Of a stretch of 37,136 nucleotides of DNA, positions 30,748 to 37,136 are shown piece by piece. Every line of letters begins with the position of its first letter. Position 1 is the stretch's first letter. The DNA lies in IMG/VR virus record IMGVR_UViG_3300042507_001132, positions 1-37,136 of that record. One strand, given 5' to 3'. The stretch is from a virus. A program made the translations under genes and the position numbers. The notes under the pieces are model-generated. The model was not told where the DNA came from. It ran no database searches and saw nothing but the letters and a program-made list of their open reading frames with translations.

Positions 30748-32343
30748 CTAACGGGCACCCATCCGAACATTATGGGCACCAATCGGTATTTTTGAGTCCT
30801 GAACATCACTCAATAGGTGCTGTTCCCACCATAAAATGCTGTTATAGGGAACCTGAACGTCACCCCGATATTCGGGCAGCCAAACATACTTCAACATCTG
30901 ATTGGCAATAGCCAAACTAATGACACGGTCGTCATGTGGGGAACCGCCCATTTTCCCATTCTGCTTGCGAACATAGGTTCGCAACTCGGCAATGGTCCGA
31001 CCACAATAAATCTCCAACGCCTCATCACGGATACTGGCGGACAGTTCGTCAATCATCAACGGCTTAGATGTGTTCGTTGTACGCCAACCCAACGTCTGTG
31101 AGGCTTGAGCATGAACCTTATTCAACTGACGCTGCTTATAAAGATTCTTGTAACCATACCGCTGAGCGGACTTCAATGTCGTCAAACCATGGTTGTTTGA
31201 CTCCACTCCCAGCAAAGCCTGATTATACCACCAGCCCAACTCCGACAACAGTTCCCCAAAAAGGTCCGGCTCAATATGCCCATGCCAATGAGCAACAACC
31301 AAGCCTGTCGACGCATCCAATATATGCGCCGAACTGTAGTCACCATGCGATAAACCTTCTGCTACGTCAGCACCAATCGTATACACATGCGTCGGGTCGG
31401 GAGACTCCCACACCGACAACTCGCCATCCTCAGTGTCACGGAACTCCACGCTACGATTCGAATACACATGTAGATACCCAATCCTAGGCTCAATGGTCGG
31501 CAGTTTATCAAGTTGGTCAATGTCGAAAACGGGGTTACCGGACTTAATAAATGCTTCCTCGGGGAAGCGAGGGTATTCCTGATGCAACTGCCAAGGCTGC
31601 ATGTTCCTAGACTTGACTTCGTACCAGTCTTCGCCACGTTCACCGTCAGCATCCCATGGGAAGAATACTCCAACAAACTTGTTGGCTCCAGTTTGGGAGC
31701 CAACCCATAGGCTATGAAAAAAGTTACCGGAACCATTAGCGGTAGACAAACCAATGACGCGACCACCAACGTCCGTAATCGGTTCAATAGAAGCCCACGC
31801 TTCCTCGGGGTTCGGCAAGAACGCCCATTCGTCCACAATCACAAGATACACAGACTCACCACGAGCAGGGTCAGAACCCGAAGGCAAAGACTCAATAGCC
31901 GATTCGTTCTCGAACACCATTTTCAACTGGTGGTCGGTCACCTGACGCGGACCACGTTCTTTCATCCACTGGGGAAGGAACCTATAGCCGTACTTCGACT
32001 TAGCCAGCAGTTTCATAGCCTCACGTTCGGTTCGGCTCAACATAATGATAAACCTGTCGGGCTTGAAAAACACTAGCCAAAACGCATAGGCAGCAGCCAA
32101 CGTAGAGAAACCAATCTGACGAGCCTTTAGGACTACGCTATAGCGTTCTCCCAGCCATGAGCGCATTGTTTCAATCTGTGCTTCACGCAACTCGAACTTG
32201 ATACGTCCACGCTCAGGGTGCTTAATGTACCAGTAGTTTTCACAGAAGTATTTGAACGCTTCAAGTTGCTGGTCAATGGTTGCGTTCTCAGGACCGCGAC
32301 ACTTACGCCATTCACGTTCATTAATCAGTTCATTCAGGTCCAA
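30748..32343 (-). CDS. terL: Terminase large subunit
   Basis: A 531-residue packaging motor. The ATPase has a deviant Walker A KARQIGFST (73-81) and Walker B VYLVIVDE (165-172). The nuclease domain has Asp 326 in IGADVAEG, Glu 381 in GVESNNHG and the Asp pair 471/472 in HDDRV, the RNase H-like triad used to cut concatemers. Length is typical. It works with the small subunit (35461-35883) and portal. The two terminase genes are unusually far apart, separated by fibre, glycosyltransferase and lysozyme genes. Overlaps the lysozyme-like gene by 10 bases. Confidence 0.9.
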   Translation of the reverse strand: MDLNELINEREWRKCRGPENATIDQQLEAFKYFCENYWYIKHPERGRIKFELREAQIETMRSWLGERYSVVLKARQIGFSTLAAAYAFWLVFFKPDRFIIMLSRTEREAMKLLAKSKYGYRFLPQWMKERGPRQVTDHQLKMVFENESAIESLPSGSDPARGESVYLVIVDEWAFLPNPEEAWASIEPITDVGGRVIGLSTANGSGNFFHSLWVGSQTGANKFVGVFFPWDADGERGEDWYEVKSRNMQPWQLHQEYPRFPEEAFIKSGNPVFDIDQLDKLPTIEPRIGYLHVYSNRSVEFRDTEDGELSVWESPDPTHVYTIGADVAEGLSHGDYSSAHILDASTGLVVAHWHGHIEPDLFGELLSELGWWYNQALLGVESNNHGLTTLKSAQRYGYKNLYKQRQLNKVHAQASQTLGWRTTNTSKPLMIDELSASIRDEALEIYCGRTIAELRTYVRKQNGKMGGSPHDDRVISLAIANQMLKYVWLPEYRGDVQVPYNSILWWEQHLLSDVQDSKIPIGAHNVRMGAR

Positions 32344-32762
32344 GGTTCACCACCCCACGGAATCCAACCATCACGATGATACTTTTCAACATAGTCATAT
32401 ATGGCGACAAAAGCCTCCGCAGCGGTGCGGGGCTTATACAACTCCCTACAGGTGTCTAATATGTTCCAGCCAACAAGAATGCCTTTGCCGGTAGACCGGC
32501 TTGGTTTGCACCAAAACTGGTTGATTTGGAACAGCCCCAGCGACCCACCATATGGGTCTTCGGTGTTTATAGCCTTGGGGTTGCAGCGGGATTCCCGCCA
32601 CATAATAAAATCAATCTTGCGTGTTTTGTCCCAGCCAATCTCTTTGGCAACCATCTTCGTGATGTGCTTCATTTCGGGACAGCGCAACGCTTGTTGCGCG
32701 TCCACCCGAGGGGCGGAGACAAACAGGGGAATAGCAAAAGCAACTACCAACAGTTTCTTCAT
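32334..32762 (-). CDS. Secreted lytic transglycosylase/lysozyme-like enzyme
   Basis: A 142-residue protein with a clear signal peptide (KKLL...FVSAPRVDA, cleavage near residue 22). The domain follows: catalytic Glu 57 in MWRESRCNP and GGSLGLFQIN (about 72-81), the goose-type/SLT lysozyme fold. It would be exported by the host Sec system, so it can reach peptidoglycan without a holin. Lies between TerL and the glycosyltransferase. Possibly a second endolysin or a virion-associated wall enzyme; the first wall enzyme is at 13435-13911. Confidence 0.85.
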   Translation of the reverse strand: MKKLLVVAFAIPLFVSAPRVDAQQALRCPEMKHITKMVAKEIGWDKTRKIDFIMWRESRCNPKAINTEDPYGGSLGLFQINQFWCKPSRSTGKGILVGWNILDTCRELYKPRTAAEAFVAIYDYVEKYHRDGWIPWGGEPWT

Positions 32763-32781
32763 AGCACCAGCCTATCAGCGG

Positions 32782-33525
32782 TTACGCGAAACGTTCATCC
32801 AATGCACCCGCATACAGCGAATGAATCAGAGGCACAATCTCCTGTATTATAGCGTTTCGTTCCCTTTGGGCGGAAACGGGACTAATATGCTGAATATACA
32901 ACATTTCCGGAATATGCAGCATTTCTGTAGCCAAACATGTGCGGACAAGCAGTTCATAATCATCTGCGACAATAAGTTCAGGATTATGCCCATTCAACTG
33001 GCGGTACACATCGGCACGCCAAGCACGCACATGATTGGGAACCGAAACAATATGTGACATTGTTGTCCGGTTTATTTCAGGTGCGCTCATCACCCAACAA
33101 TCATACTTGCTAGACCAATAGTCCGAACCATAACCAAACGCCCAGCCCTGCGGATACCTTGTTGATTCGCCACTGGGAAGCAACTCGCACCAATCCGAAT
33201 AAACAAACCCAACATCGCCAGTCATGGCATCAGAAATCTTTTGCAAGCAATCAGGTGTCAACTCGTCGTCATGGTCCAACTCAACAAGCATGTCTCCGCC
33301 AGCAACCATAAACGCTTTATGTTTAACTTCACCAATGGACCCCGAATGTTCATCCGGATGGAAAAACCTGACCCTAGAGTCGGCGGGTGCCTGCACCGAG
33401 CCGACATCAGAGTCATCCCAAATAATCCATTCCCAATCTTGGTACGACTGGTTTCGAATTGAATCCCAAGTCCGTTCAAAGATTTCAGGTTTTGTGTTAT
33501 ATGTTGGAGTTATAATCGAAATCAT
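32782..33525 (-). CDS. Glycosyltransferase family 2 (GT-A)
   Basis: A 247-residue protein. The [11 protein letters not shown] start, DDSD near 37-40 and the DHDD metal motif (84-87 in VELDHDDE) define a GT-A fold family 2 transferase, typical in length for a catalytic domain alone. There is no membrane anchor. The gene abuts the collagen-like fibre gene (its ATG overlaps the fibre stop), so it may glycosylate that fibre, or alter host surface sugars to block superinfection. The acceptor cannot be told from sequence. Confidence 0.85.
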   Translation of the reverse strand: MISIITPTYNTKPEIFERTWDSIRNQSYQDWEWIIWDDSDVGSVQAPADSRVRFFHPDEHSGSIGEVKHKAFMVAGGDMLVELDHDDELTPDCLQKISDAMTGDVGFVYSDWCELLPSGESTRYPQGWAFGYGSDYWSSKYDCWVMSAPEINRTTMSHIVSVPNHVRAWRADVYRQLNGHNPELIVADDYELLVRTCLATEMLHIPEMLYIQHISPVSAQRERNAIIQEIVPLIHSLYAGALDERFA

Positions 33526-35042
33526 TAAAACTTGATAATATAGTTCAACAACATTGTCGGCTGCATGTTGTTGTGCGCACCGCCACCACCAGTATTTTGG
33601 TTGGTTGCTGTAGTAGCGATGTTCGTAGCGGTAGTTGCTTGGTTCGTAGCAGTTGTCGCGTTGTTTGTCGCAGTTGCATTTCGGGTGCTTACCGTACCGC
33701 TCGTGTTCGCGTTAGCAGGGTTCGACTGATTGCTTCCGGCAGCAGCAAAAACGTTAAAGTCGTAAAGGTGAGCGTGTGGGTTCTGCGTGTGGTTGTGAGC
33801 ATCCTGCGTGTGGTTGTGACTATTTTGGCTGTGGTTGTGCGAATCCTGAATGTGCGTGTGGCTCGGCATTTCCGTTGTAGTCAACGTATGCGTCTGCGTA
33901 CCACCAGCAGTACCAAGAGTATTAGCCCAATCAAGACGACCAGCATCGCTGCCACCCATATTGTCAACACCAGCAATAGTCCGACCACGCAAGTCAGGAA
34001 TATTGAAGGTTGTTGAACCATCACCAGTACCATAAGTCGTACCAACAACAGCGAATAGCGAACTATAAGTTGTTCTGCTTACCTGCTGACCGAAACAAAG
34101 CAGCCAGCCAGTCGGGGCACTAGAACCAGCAAAAGCAATAACCGAACCGACAGGTCCAACATCACCCTGTGGACCCTGCGGACCTTGAGGTCCGGTAGTA
34201 CCTTGGGGTCCAGTAGCACCTTGTGGACCAGTATCTCCCTGCGGACCAGTATCTCCCTGCGGACCTTGAGGTCCGGTAGAACCTTGAGGACCTGTCGCTC
34301 CTTGGGGTCCCGTGGCACCTTGGGGTCCAGCGTCACCCTGTGGACCCTGTGGACCTGCTACGCCCTGCGGACCCGTTGCGCCCTGTGGACCTGTCGCTCC
34401 TTGAGGACCGGCATCTCCCTGAGGACCGGCTGCACCCTGCGGTCCGGTAGCCCCAGTCGCACCAGTGTCCCCTTGCGGTCCCTGAGGACCCTGAGGACCC
34501 GTAGGACCGACATCTCCTTGCGGACCCATAGGTCCAGCCTGACCCTGCAAACCCTGAGGTCCAGTGGGACCCTGAGGACCTTGGGGTCCCTGAGGACCAG
34601 TGAAACCAGTATCGCCCTGCGGTCCTTGCGGACCAATATCACCCTGAGGTCCTGTCAAGCCCTGTGGACCGACATCGCCTTGTGGTCCTTGGGGACCAGT
34701 CGGACCCGAACCACCTTGAGGTCCTGCTGGACCCTGAGGACCCTGAGAGCCGGTAGGACCAACAGGTCCCTGTGCGCCAGTAGCACCAGTATCGCCACGA
34801 GGAATGGTGAAACTAAAAACACCGCTATTGTACGAGATACTCGCAGAACTACCAGCAGCCCCCGTTGTCACCGTACCCACCGAAATGGCGGTCGTGTAAT
34901 AGTCACGCAGCGTTGCTGCCGTGACCTTCTTATTTGTTGCGGTTGTCAGCAAGTCTGCAACGACAACGAACAGTTCATTACCGGACAGCGAAAGTGCTTC
35001 CGGTAACTGGCTGATTCGTTTATCGCTAGGGGGTGTAGGCAT
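33525..35042 (-). CDS. Collagen-like tail fibre with collar domain and His-rich tip
   Basis: A 505-residue fibre. Residues 1-82 form an attachment domain. Residues 83-299 are about 72 Gly-X-Y triplets (GPQGPQGD type) that should form a triple-helical shaft. Residues about 300-360 carry the tail-collar signature ([11 protein letters not shown], then [13 protein letters not shown]). A chain of His-x-His motifs (about 394-428) and a TNxATTATNQ repeat precede a C-terminal [15 protein letters not shown], homologous to the other fibre (21729-22490). AGAGGTCGG precedes the ATG. Probably a receptor-binding protein. Confidence 0.85.
   Translation of the reverse strand: MPTPPSDKRISQLPEALSLSGNELFVVVADLLTTATNKKVTAATLRDYYTTAISVGTVTTGAAGSSASISYNSGVFSFTIPRGDTGATGAQGPVGPTGSQGPQGPAGPQGGSGPTGPQGPQGDVGPQGLTGPQGDIGPQGPQGDTGFTGPQGPQGPQGPTGPQGLQGQAGPMGPQGDVGPTGPQGPQGPQGDTGATGATGPQGAAGPQGDAGPQGATGPQGATGPQGVAGPQGPQGDAGPQGATGPQGATGPQGSTGPQGPQGDTGPQGDTGPQGATGPQGTTGPQGPQGPQGDVGPVGSVIAFAGSSAPTGWLLCFGQQVSRTTYSSLFAVVGTTYGTGDGSTTFNIPDLRGRTIAGVDNMGGSDAGRLDWANTLGTAGGTQTHTLTTTEMPSHTHIQDSHNHSQNSHNHTQDAHNHTQNPHAHLYDFNVFAAAGSNQSNPANANTSGTVSTRNATATNNATTATNQATTATNIATTATNQNTGGGGAHNNMQPTMLLNYIIKF
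34146..34796 (-). repeat. Collagen-like GXY repeat tract inside the fibre gene
   Basis: About 72 consecutive nine-base units encode Gly-Pro-Gln, Gly-Asp-Thr and similar triplets. Units are degenerate at third positions but clearly related, so the tract can expand or contract by slippage or recombination. Length variation between isolates is expected. Confidence 0.9.
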
Positions 35043-35337
35043 CGTTATTTCCGACCTCTAGGGCAGCGTATTCGTCGTTCTCCATTAGGGCGTTTGTTCC
35101 GTCTTCCCACTCAAGGTTTGCAAACAAATAGTCTACATCATTCCAATAGTCGTTAGCAAGGTCACCCACCGTGGTGCCTTCGGCACCAGTAGCATCATAC
35201 CATTCATATTGTTTTGAAGCCGAATCTTCGGGGGCAAAGTTAGCAAAATAGCGTTTAAGCATGTCGCCAAGTGTTTTTGCCGGACCGTAAAACAACTCCA
35301 GCGTTTGGTACATTGCGTCGTTAGTCGGTTTCTTCAT
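35026..35337 (-). CDS. Small acidic hypothetical protein
   Basis: A 103-residue acidic protein ([25 protein letters not shown] near 57-81) with GAGGG before the ATG. No family recognised. The C-terminal ~25 residues are acidic and Tyr/Asn-rich. It overlaps the fibre gene by 17 bases and the tiny zinc-finger gene by 17 bases. Could be a packaging or fibre-assembly accessory. Confidence 0.55.
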   Translation of the reverse strand: MKKPTNDAMYQTLELFYGPAKTLGDMLKRYFANFAPEDSASKQYEWYDATGAEGTTVGDLANDYWNDVDYLFANLEWEDGTNALMENDEYAALEVGNNDAYTP

Positions 35338-35473
35338 AATCCCTCAGTTTTCTAGGGCGACAAGGTTCACCTTCGCAGCAGGTGTCCTTCCAGTGGCACT
35401 GTGGGCAAAGCCAGCGCGTAGCGTGAGGCGGATACTCGCAACCGCAGTTTGGGCATTCGACTAGTTCTGCCAT
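35321..35473 (-). CDS. Tiny zinc-finger-like protein between terminase small subunit and late genes
   Basis: A 50-residue protein read on the minus strand from ATG 35473 to TAA at 35321. It has CPNCGC (Cys 7, 10, 12), then CPQC (Cys 23, 26), CC (32, 33) and C (38), ending in a basic/acidic tail. The cysteine spacing is that of a zinc ribbon. It overlaps TerS by 13 bases and the next gene by 17, the operon style of this phage, which supports it being a gene. Function unknown. Confidence 0.7.
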   Translation of the reverse strand: MAELVECPNCGCEYPPHATRWLCPQCHWKDTCCEGEPCRPRKLRDYEETD

Positions 35474-35883
35474 GTCTCCGCACGCGCAGCCTTTTCGCTA
35501 CTGGCAACACTGGCAATCAAAGCGTCCAGTTCCTCATCTGTGATTTCGGACACCTTGGTAGAATGTTCCACGTTCACTTGGGTCGGAGCCATCCGACCCG
35601 TAGCCTGAAGATACAGTTGAGCAGCCTTGTTGTCGCCATCCAAAGCCCGCTGGAAGATTGTATCCAGCAACTTTTGGGTACGTTCGGGCGAACCCTGAAG
35701 TTCGTCCACCCGACGTTTCCACTCCGTGGCAAACGCAGGCTTCTTCTGCCAACGTCGCAGCGTCGAACCGTCAACACCCAGCACCTTAGCCATCTGCTCC
35801 TGAGTGCGGGGTTCACGGTGGGGGGCTGGCGTAACCAGCCAGTTCAAATACTGTTCCTGTTTTGGGTCCAAAATGCTATCCAT
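35461..35883 (-). CDS. terS: Terminase small subunit
   Basis: A 140-residue protein, first gene of the late operon. An N-terminal helix-turn-helix (TQEQMAKVLGVDGSTLRRWQKKP, about 27-49) is followed by a helical oligomerisation region (LLDTIFQRALDGDNKAAQLYLQATG). This is the pattern of phiBT1/Sf6-like small terminases, which recognise the packaging site. ATG 35883 used; a GTG lies one codon upstream. No strong ribosome site is visible, which could keep its level low. It is separated from terL by about 3.1 kb of other genes. Confidence 0.8.
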   Translation of the reverse strand: MDSILDPKQEQYLNWLVTPAPHREPRTQEQMAKVLGVDGSTLRRWQKKPAFATEWKRRVDELQGSPERTQKLLDTIFQRALDGDNKAAQLYLQATGRMAPTQVNVEHSTKVSEITDEELDALIASVASSEKAARAETWQN

Positions 35884-35932
35884 CACTAGTAGAGCGTCTG
35901 TTCGCAGTTTAGACTATTAGTAGGGAACGTGT

Positions 35933-35966
35933 GGGGGGGATTATAGGGGGGGTAAGGGAAAAAGGG
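35933..35966. promoter_or_regulatory. Minus-strand -10 inside a G-quadruplex-like motif
   Basis: The plus strand reads G7-N6-G7-N3-G3-N5-G3 (G-runs at 35933-35939, 35946-35952, 35956-35958 and 35964-35966), satisfying the G3+N1-7 quadruplex rule. The first spacer is exactly a minus-strand TATAAT (35945 down to 35940), the expected -10 for the late operon starting at TerS. No clear TTGACA lies upstream on the minus strand, so the promoter may need an activator. Confidence 0.55.
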
Positions 35967-35995
35967 TTGACGGCGAACGTTAGTGGAGCCGTCAA
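35967..35995. repeat. Inverted repeat in the divergent promoter region
   Basis: TTGACGGC (35967-35974) and GCCGTCAA (35988-35995) are perfect 8-base arms with a 13-base spacer, between the minus-strand -10 and the plus-strand small genes. It could be an operator for a dimeric regulator controlling both directions. Confidence 0.5.
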
Positions 35996-36008
35996 CGGAG
36001 ACTGTAGA

Positions 36009-36185
36009 ATGGGTCTATGCGCTGCCCTAGTGGGGCAGCGGGACGGTTGCGGAGACAAGACAGTGTTTAGGGTGGTTTCGGTCCTTTTAGGGGTTGTTGT
36101 GGGTGTTGTTGTTGGGCTGCTTGTTTCTGTGTGGGTAGCCTCGGGTTGGTGGGCTAGTCGGGGTTCCGAGTATTTTTGGGAATGA
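36009..36185 (+). CDS. Small single-span membrane protein
   Basis: A 58-residue protein with CGGAG eight bases before ATG 36009. A hydrophobic helix of Val/Leu/Gly (VSVLLGVVVGVVVGLLVSVW, about 23-42) is flanked by charged residues, then a Trp-rich short tail. First gene of the plus-strand cluster. It starts about 125 bases from the divergent late operon. A hairpin (36020-36027/36033-36040) lies in its first codons. Holin-like or membrane-anchor roles are possible; unproven. Confidence 0.6.
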   Translation: MGLCAALVGQRDGCGDKTVFRVVSVLLGVVVGVVVGLLVSVWVASGWWASRGSEYFWE

Positions 36186-36203
36186 AACGGGTCGCCTATT
36201 TAT

Positions 36204-36467
36204 ATGGGTGAGTATTCGTATCTTGAGGATTGGGAGCCGGTTGTTGTGCGTTGGCGTGACGCTCATGCTGCTAGTGAGGCTTGGACGGATGTTCATTCTT
36301 ATGCCCCATCCGAGTGCATCATTACAACCTACGGTCACATTTGGAAAGATTGTCTAGAGGGACATCTGACGTTGGCGGGGTCCGTTAATGATGAGAAGGA
36401 TATCGCGGGTGACGTTAATCACATCCCGTTTGGGATGGTTCTAGAAGTCAGGAGACTTGATGCCTAA
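36204..36467 (+). CDS. Conserved phage protein of unknown function
   Basis: An 87-residue protein. VVRWRDAHAASEAW near 14-27, ITTYGHIWKDCLEGHLTLAGSVND and a final IPFGMVLEVRRL match a short beta-rich family widespread in tailed phages, unnamed. No clear ribosome site precedes ATG 36204. The end overlaps the next small basic gene by eight bases. Confidence 0.65.
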   Translation: MGEYSYLEDWEPVVVRWRDAHAASEAWTDVHSYAPSECIITTYGHIWKDCLEGHLTLAGSVNDEKDIAGDVNHIPFGMVLEVRRLDA

Positions 36468-36591
36468 GGTTGGAAAGAAAGAGTACCCGTACACCCCGAA
36501 GGGGATGGCGATGGCTAAGAACGCTGCTAAGAAGCAGGGTGTCAAAGTCAAGTATGGTAAAAGCAAGAAAGCCTCCAAGGGTGGCAAATAG
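36460..36591 (+). CDS. Very small basic protein
   Basis: A 43-residue protein (PKVGKKEYPYTPKGMAMAK then AAKKQGVKVKYGKSKKASKGGK, read in parts), nearly one third Lys. AGGAG lies five bases before the ATG. It overlaps the preceding gene by eight bases and the next by 11. The KxYPYTPKG start is typical of tiny phage basic proteins, probably nucleic-acid-binding or packaged. Confidence 0.7.
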   Translation: MPKVGKKEYPYTPKGMAMAKNAAKKQGVKVKYGKSKKASKGGK

Positions 36592-36994
36592 CAAATACAC
36601 CAAACCTGACCTGAGAGAAAGACTTAAAAATCAGGTTATGGCTGGGTCCAAAGGTGGGCGTAGCGGGCAGTGGTCTGCCCGTAAAGCCCAACTGTTGGCA
36701 CAGAAATATGAAGCAGCCGGTGGAGGCTATAAAGGTGGCAGAGACAGCCGACAAAAATCTCTAGGGAAGTGGACGAAAGAGGAATGGGGTACCAAATCCG
36801 GTAAACCGTCCACACAAGGTCCCAAGGCTACAGGTGAACGGTATCTTCCGAAGCGGGCTATCAAGAACTTGTCGGCAGCAGAGTATGCTGCTACCTCCCG
36901 CAAGAAGCGTGAAGGCACTAGGGCAGGTAAGCAGTTTGTTCCGAATACGCCCGCAGCAAAGGCTGCTGGGCGACGAGCAAGGACAGGTAAATAA
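36581..36994 (+). CDS. Basic conserved phage protein (DUF5872-like)
   Basis: A 137-residue basic protein starting at GTG 36581, inside the end of the previous gene. YTKPDLRERLKNQVMAGSKGG near 5-25, GQWSARKAQLLAQKYEAAGGGY (27-48), then KSLGKWTKEEWGTKSGKPSTQGP and RYLPKRAIKNLSAAEYAATSRKKR form a family I recognise as DUF5872, found in phages and large DNA viruses. Its function is unknown, with DNA-binding suspected from charge. Lys/Arg/Gly-rich C-terminal tail. Stop overlaps the next start by one base. Confidence 0.75.
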   Translation: MANSKYTKPDLRERLKNQVMAGSKGGRSGQWSARKAQLLAQKYEAAGGGYKGGRDSRQKSLGKWTKEEWGTKSGKPSTQGPKATGERYLPKRAIKNLSAAEYAATSRKKREGTRAGKQFVPNTPAAKAAGRRARTGK

Positions 36995-37136
36995 TGGTAG
37001 CCAAAAAGAACCCCAAACTTGCTAGGGCGGGGGTGTCGGGCTACAACAAGCCCAAGCGCACCCCAAACCACCCAACCAAGTCACATGTCGTGGTAGCCAA
37101 AGTAGGGTCGAAAACAAAAACAATCCACTTTGGACA
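36921..37136. repeat. Right copy of 216-bp terminal direct repeat
   Basis: Identical to bases 1-216 except at 37009. See the left copy for interpretation. Confidence 0.95.
36994..37136 (+). CDS. Truncated second copy of the small basic protein (window edge)
   Basis: The first 47 codons of the gene complete at 74-361, cut by the end of the window. It differs by one base (37009) that gives Asn where the other copy has Asp. In the circular genome these are one gene. Confidence 0.9.
   Translation, partial: MVAKKNPKLARAGVSGYNKPKRTPNHPTKSHVVVAKVGSKTKTIHFG

Noticed and set aside
34146-34796. A CRISPR-like or satellite repeat
   Set aside because: The periodicity is nine bases and in frame, encoding collagen-like Gly-X-Y triplets.

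Overview
The window looks like one complete phage genome recovered as a circular contig. Bases 1-216 recur at 36921-37136 with a single mismatch, so the unit is about 36.92 kb. It is a tailed phage, probably a podovirus: it has a small and a large terminase, a portal, a scaffold, a major capsid protein, short-tail-type adaptor and nozzle proteins, a 1739-residue candidate ejection protein and two collar-domain fibres. It has no tape-measure, sheath or long-tail genes. Moderately GC-rich coding, strong AGGAGG ribosome sites, -35/-10 pairs with 18-bp spacers, and several small families familiar from actinobacterial phages suggest an actinobacterial host. That is inference. No integrase, repressor or DNA polymerase was recognised.

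Layout. (1) 36.0 kb, across the join, to 0.36 kb (+): a cluster of small genes (membrane protein, conserved small phage proteins, two very basic proteins), closed by a good intrinsic terminator at 396-425. (2) 0.36-1.42 kb: about 1060 bases without a gene. It holds C-tracts, a 13-bp hairpin, a bidirectional terminator (770-792), a forward promoter (809-838) and then about 580 bases of densely base-paired sequence, a candidate large structured RNA or leader. (3) 1.42-6.37 kb (+): a conserved phage protein, a MoxR/CobS-like AAA+ ATPase with a partner protein, and small accessory genes. Hairpin density is striking up to about 4.2 kb. (4) 6.4-13.4 kb (+): replication and recombination. Genes here are a Cas4-like Fe-S nuclease, a DnaB-type helicase, an AEP/TOTE-like primase, a RusA resolvase, a PD-(D/E)XK-like nuclease, a sigma region-4-like protein and a nucleotide-metabolism-like protein, tightly packed with start/stop overlaps. 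(5) 13.4-35.9 kb (-): the late operon, read from terminase small subunit (35.9 kb) down to an M15-type endolysin (13.4 kb). The two arms converge at 13,435-13,438, where their stop codons overlap inside a 10-bp terminator-like hairpin. They diverge from 35.9-36.2 kb, where a G-quadruplex-like motif overlaps a minus-strand TATAAT.

Working model. Forward early genes copy the genome with phage helicase and primase plus host polymerase. Resolvase and nucleases process the DNA. A sigma-like factor may switch transcription to the late arm, which builds the particle and supplies two cell-wall enzymes and candidate holins. A glycosyltransferase sits beside the collagen-like fibre. The most unusual signal is the saturation of 0.7-4.2 kb, coding and non-coding alike, with short perfect hairpins, many with C-GNA-G or complementary C-TNC-G triloops. 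They are joined by a structured leader, a tRNA-T-arm-like element and ribosome sites displayed in hairpin loops.
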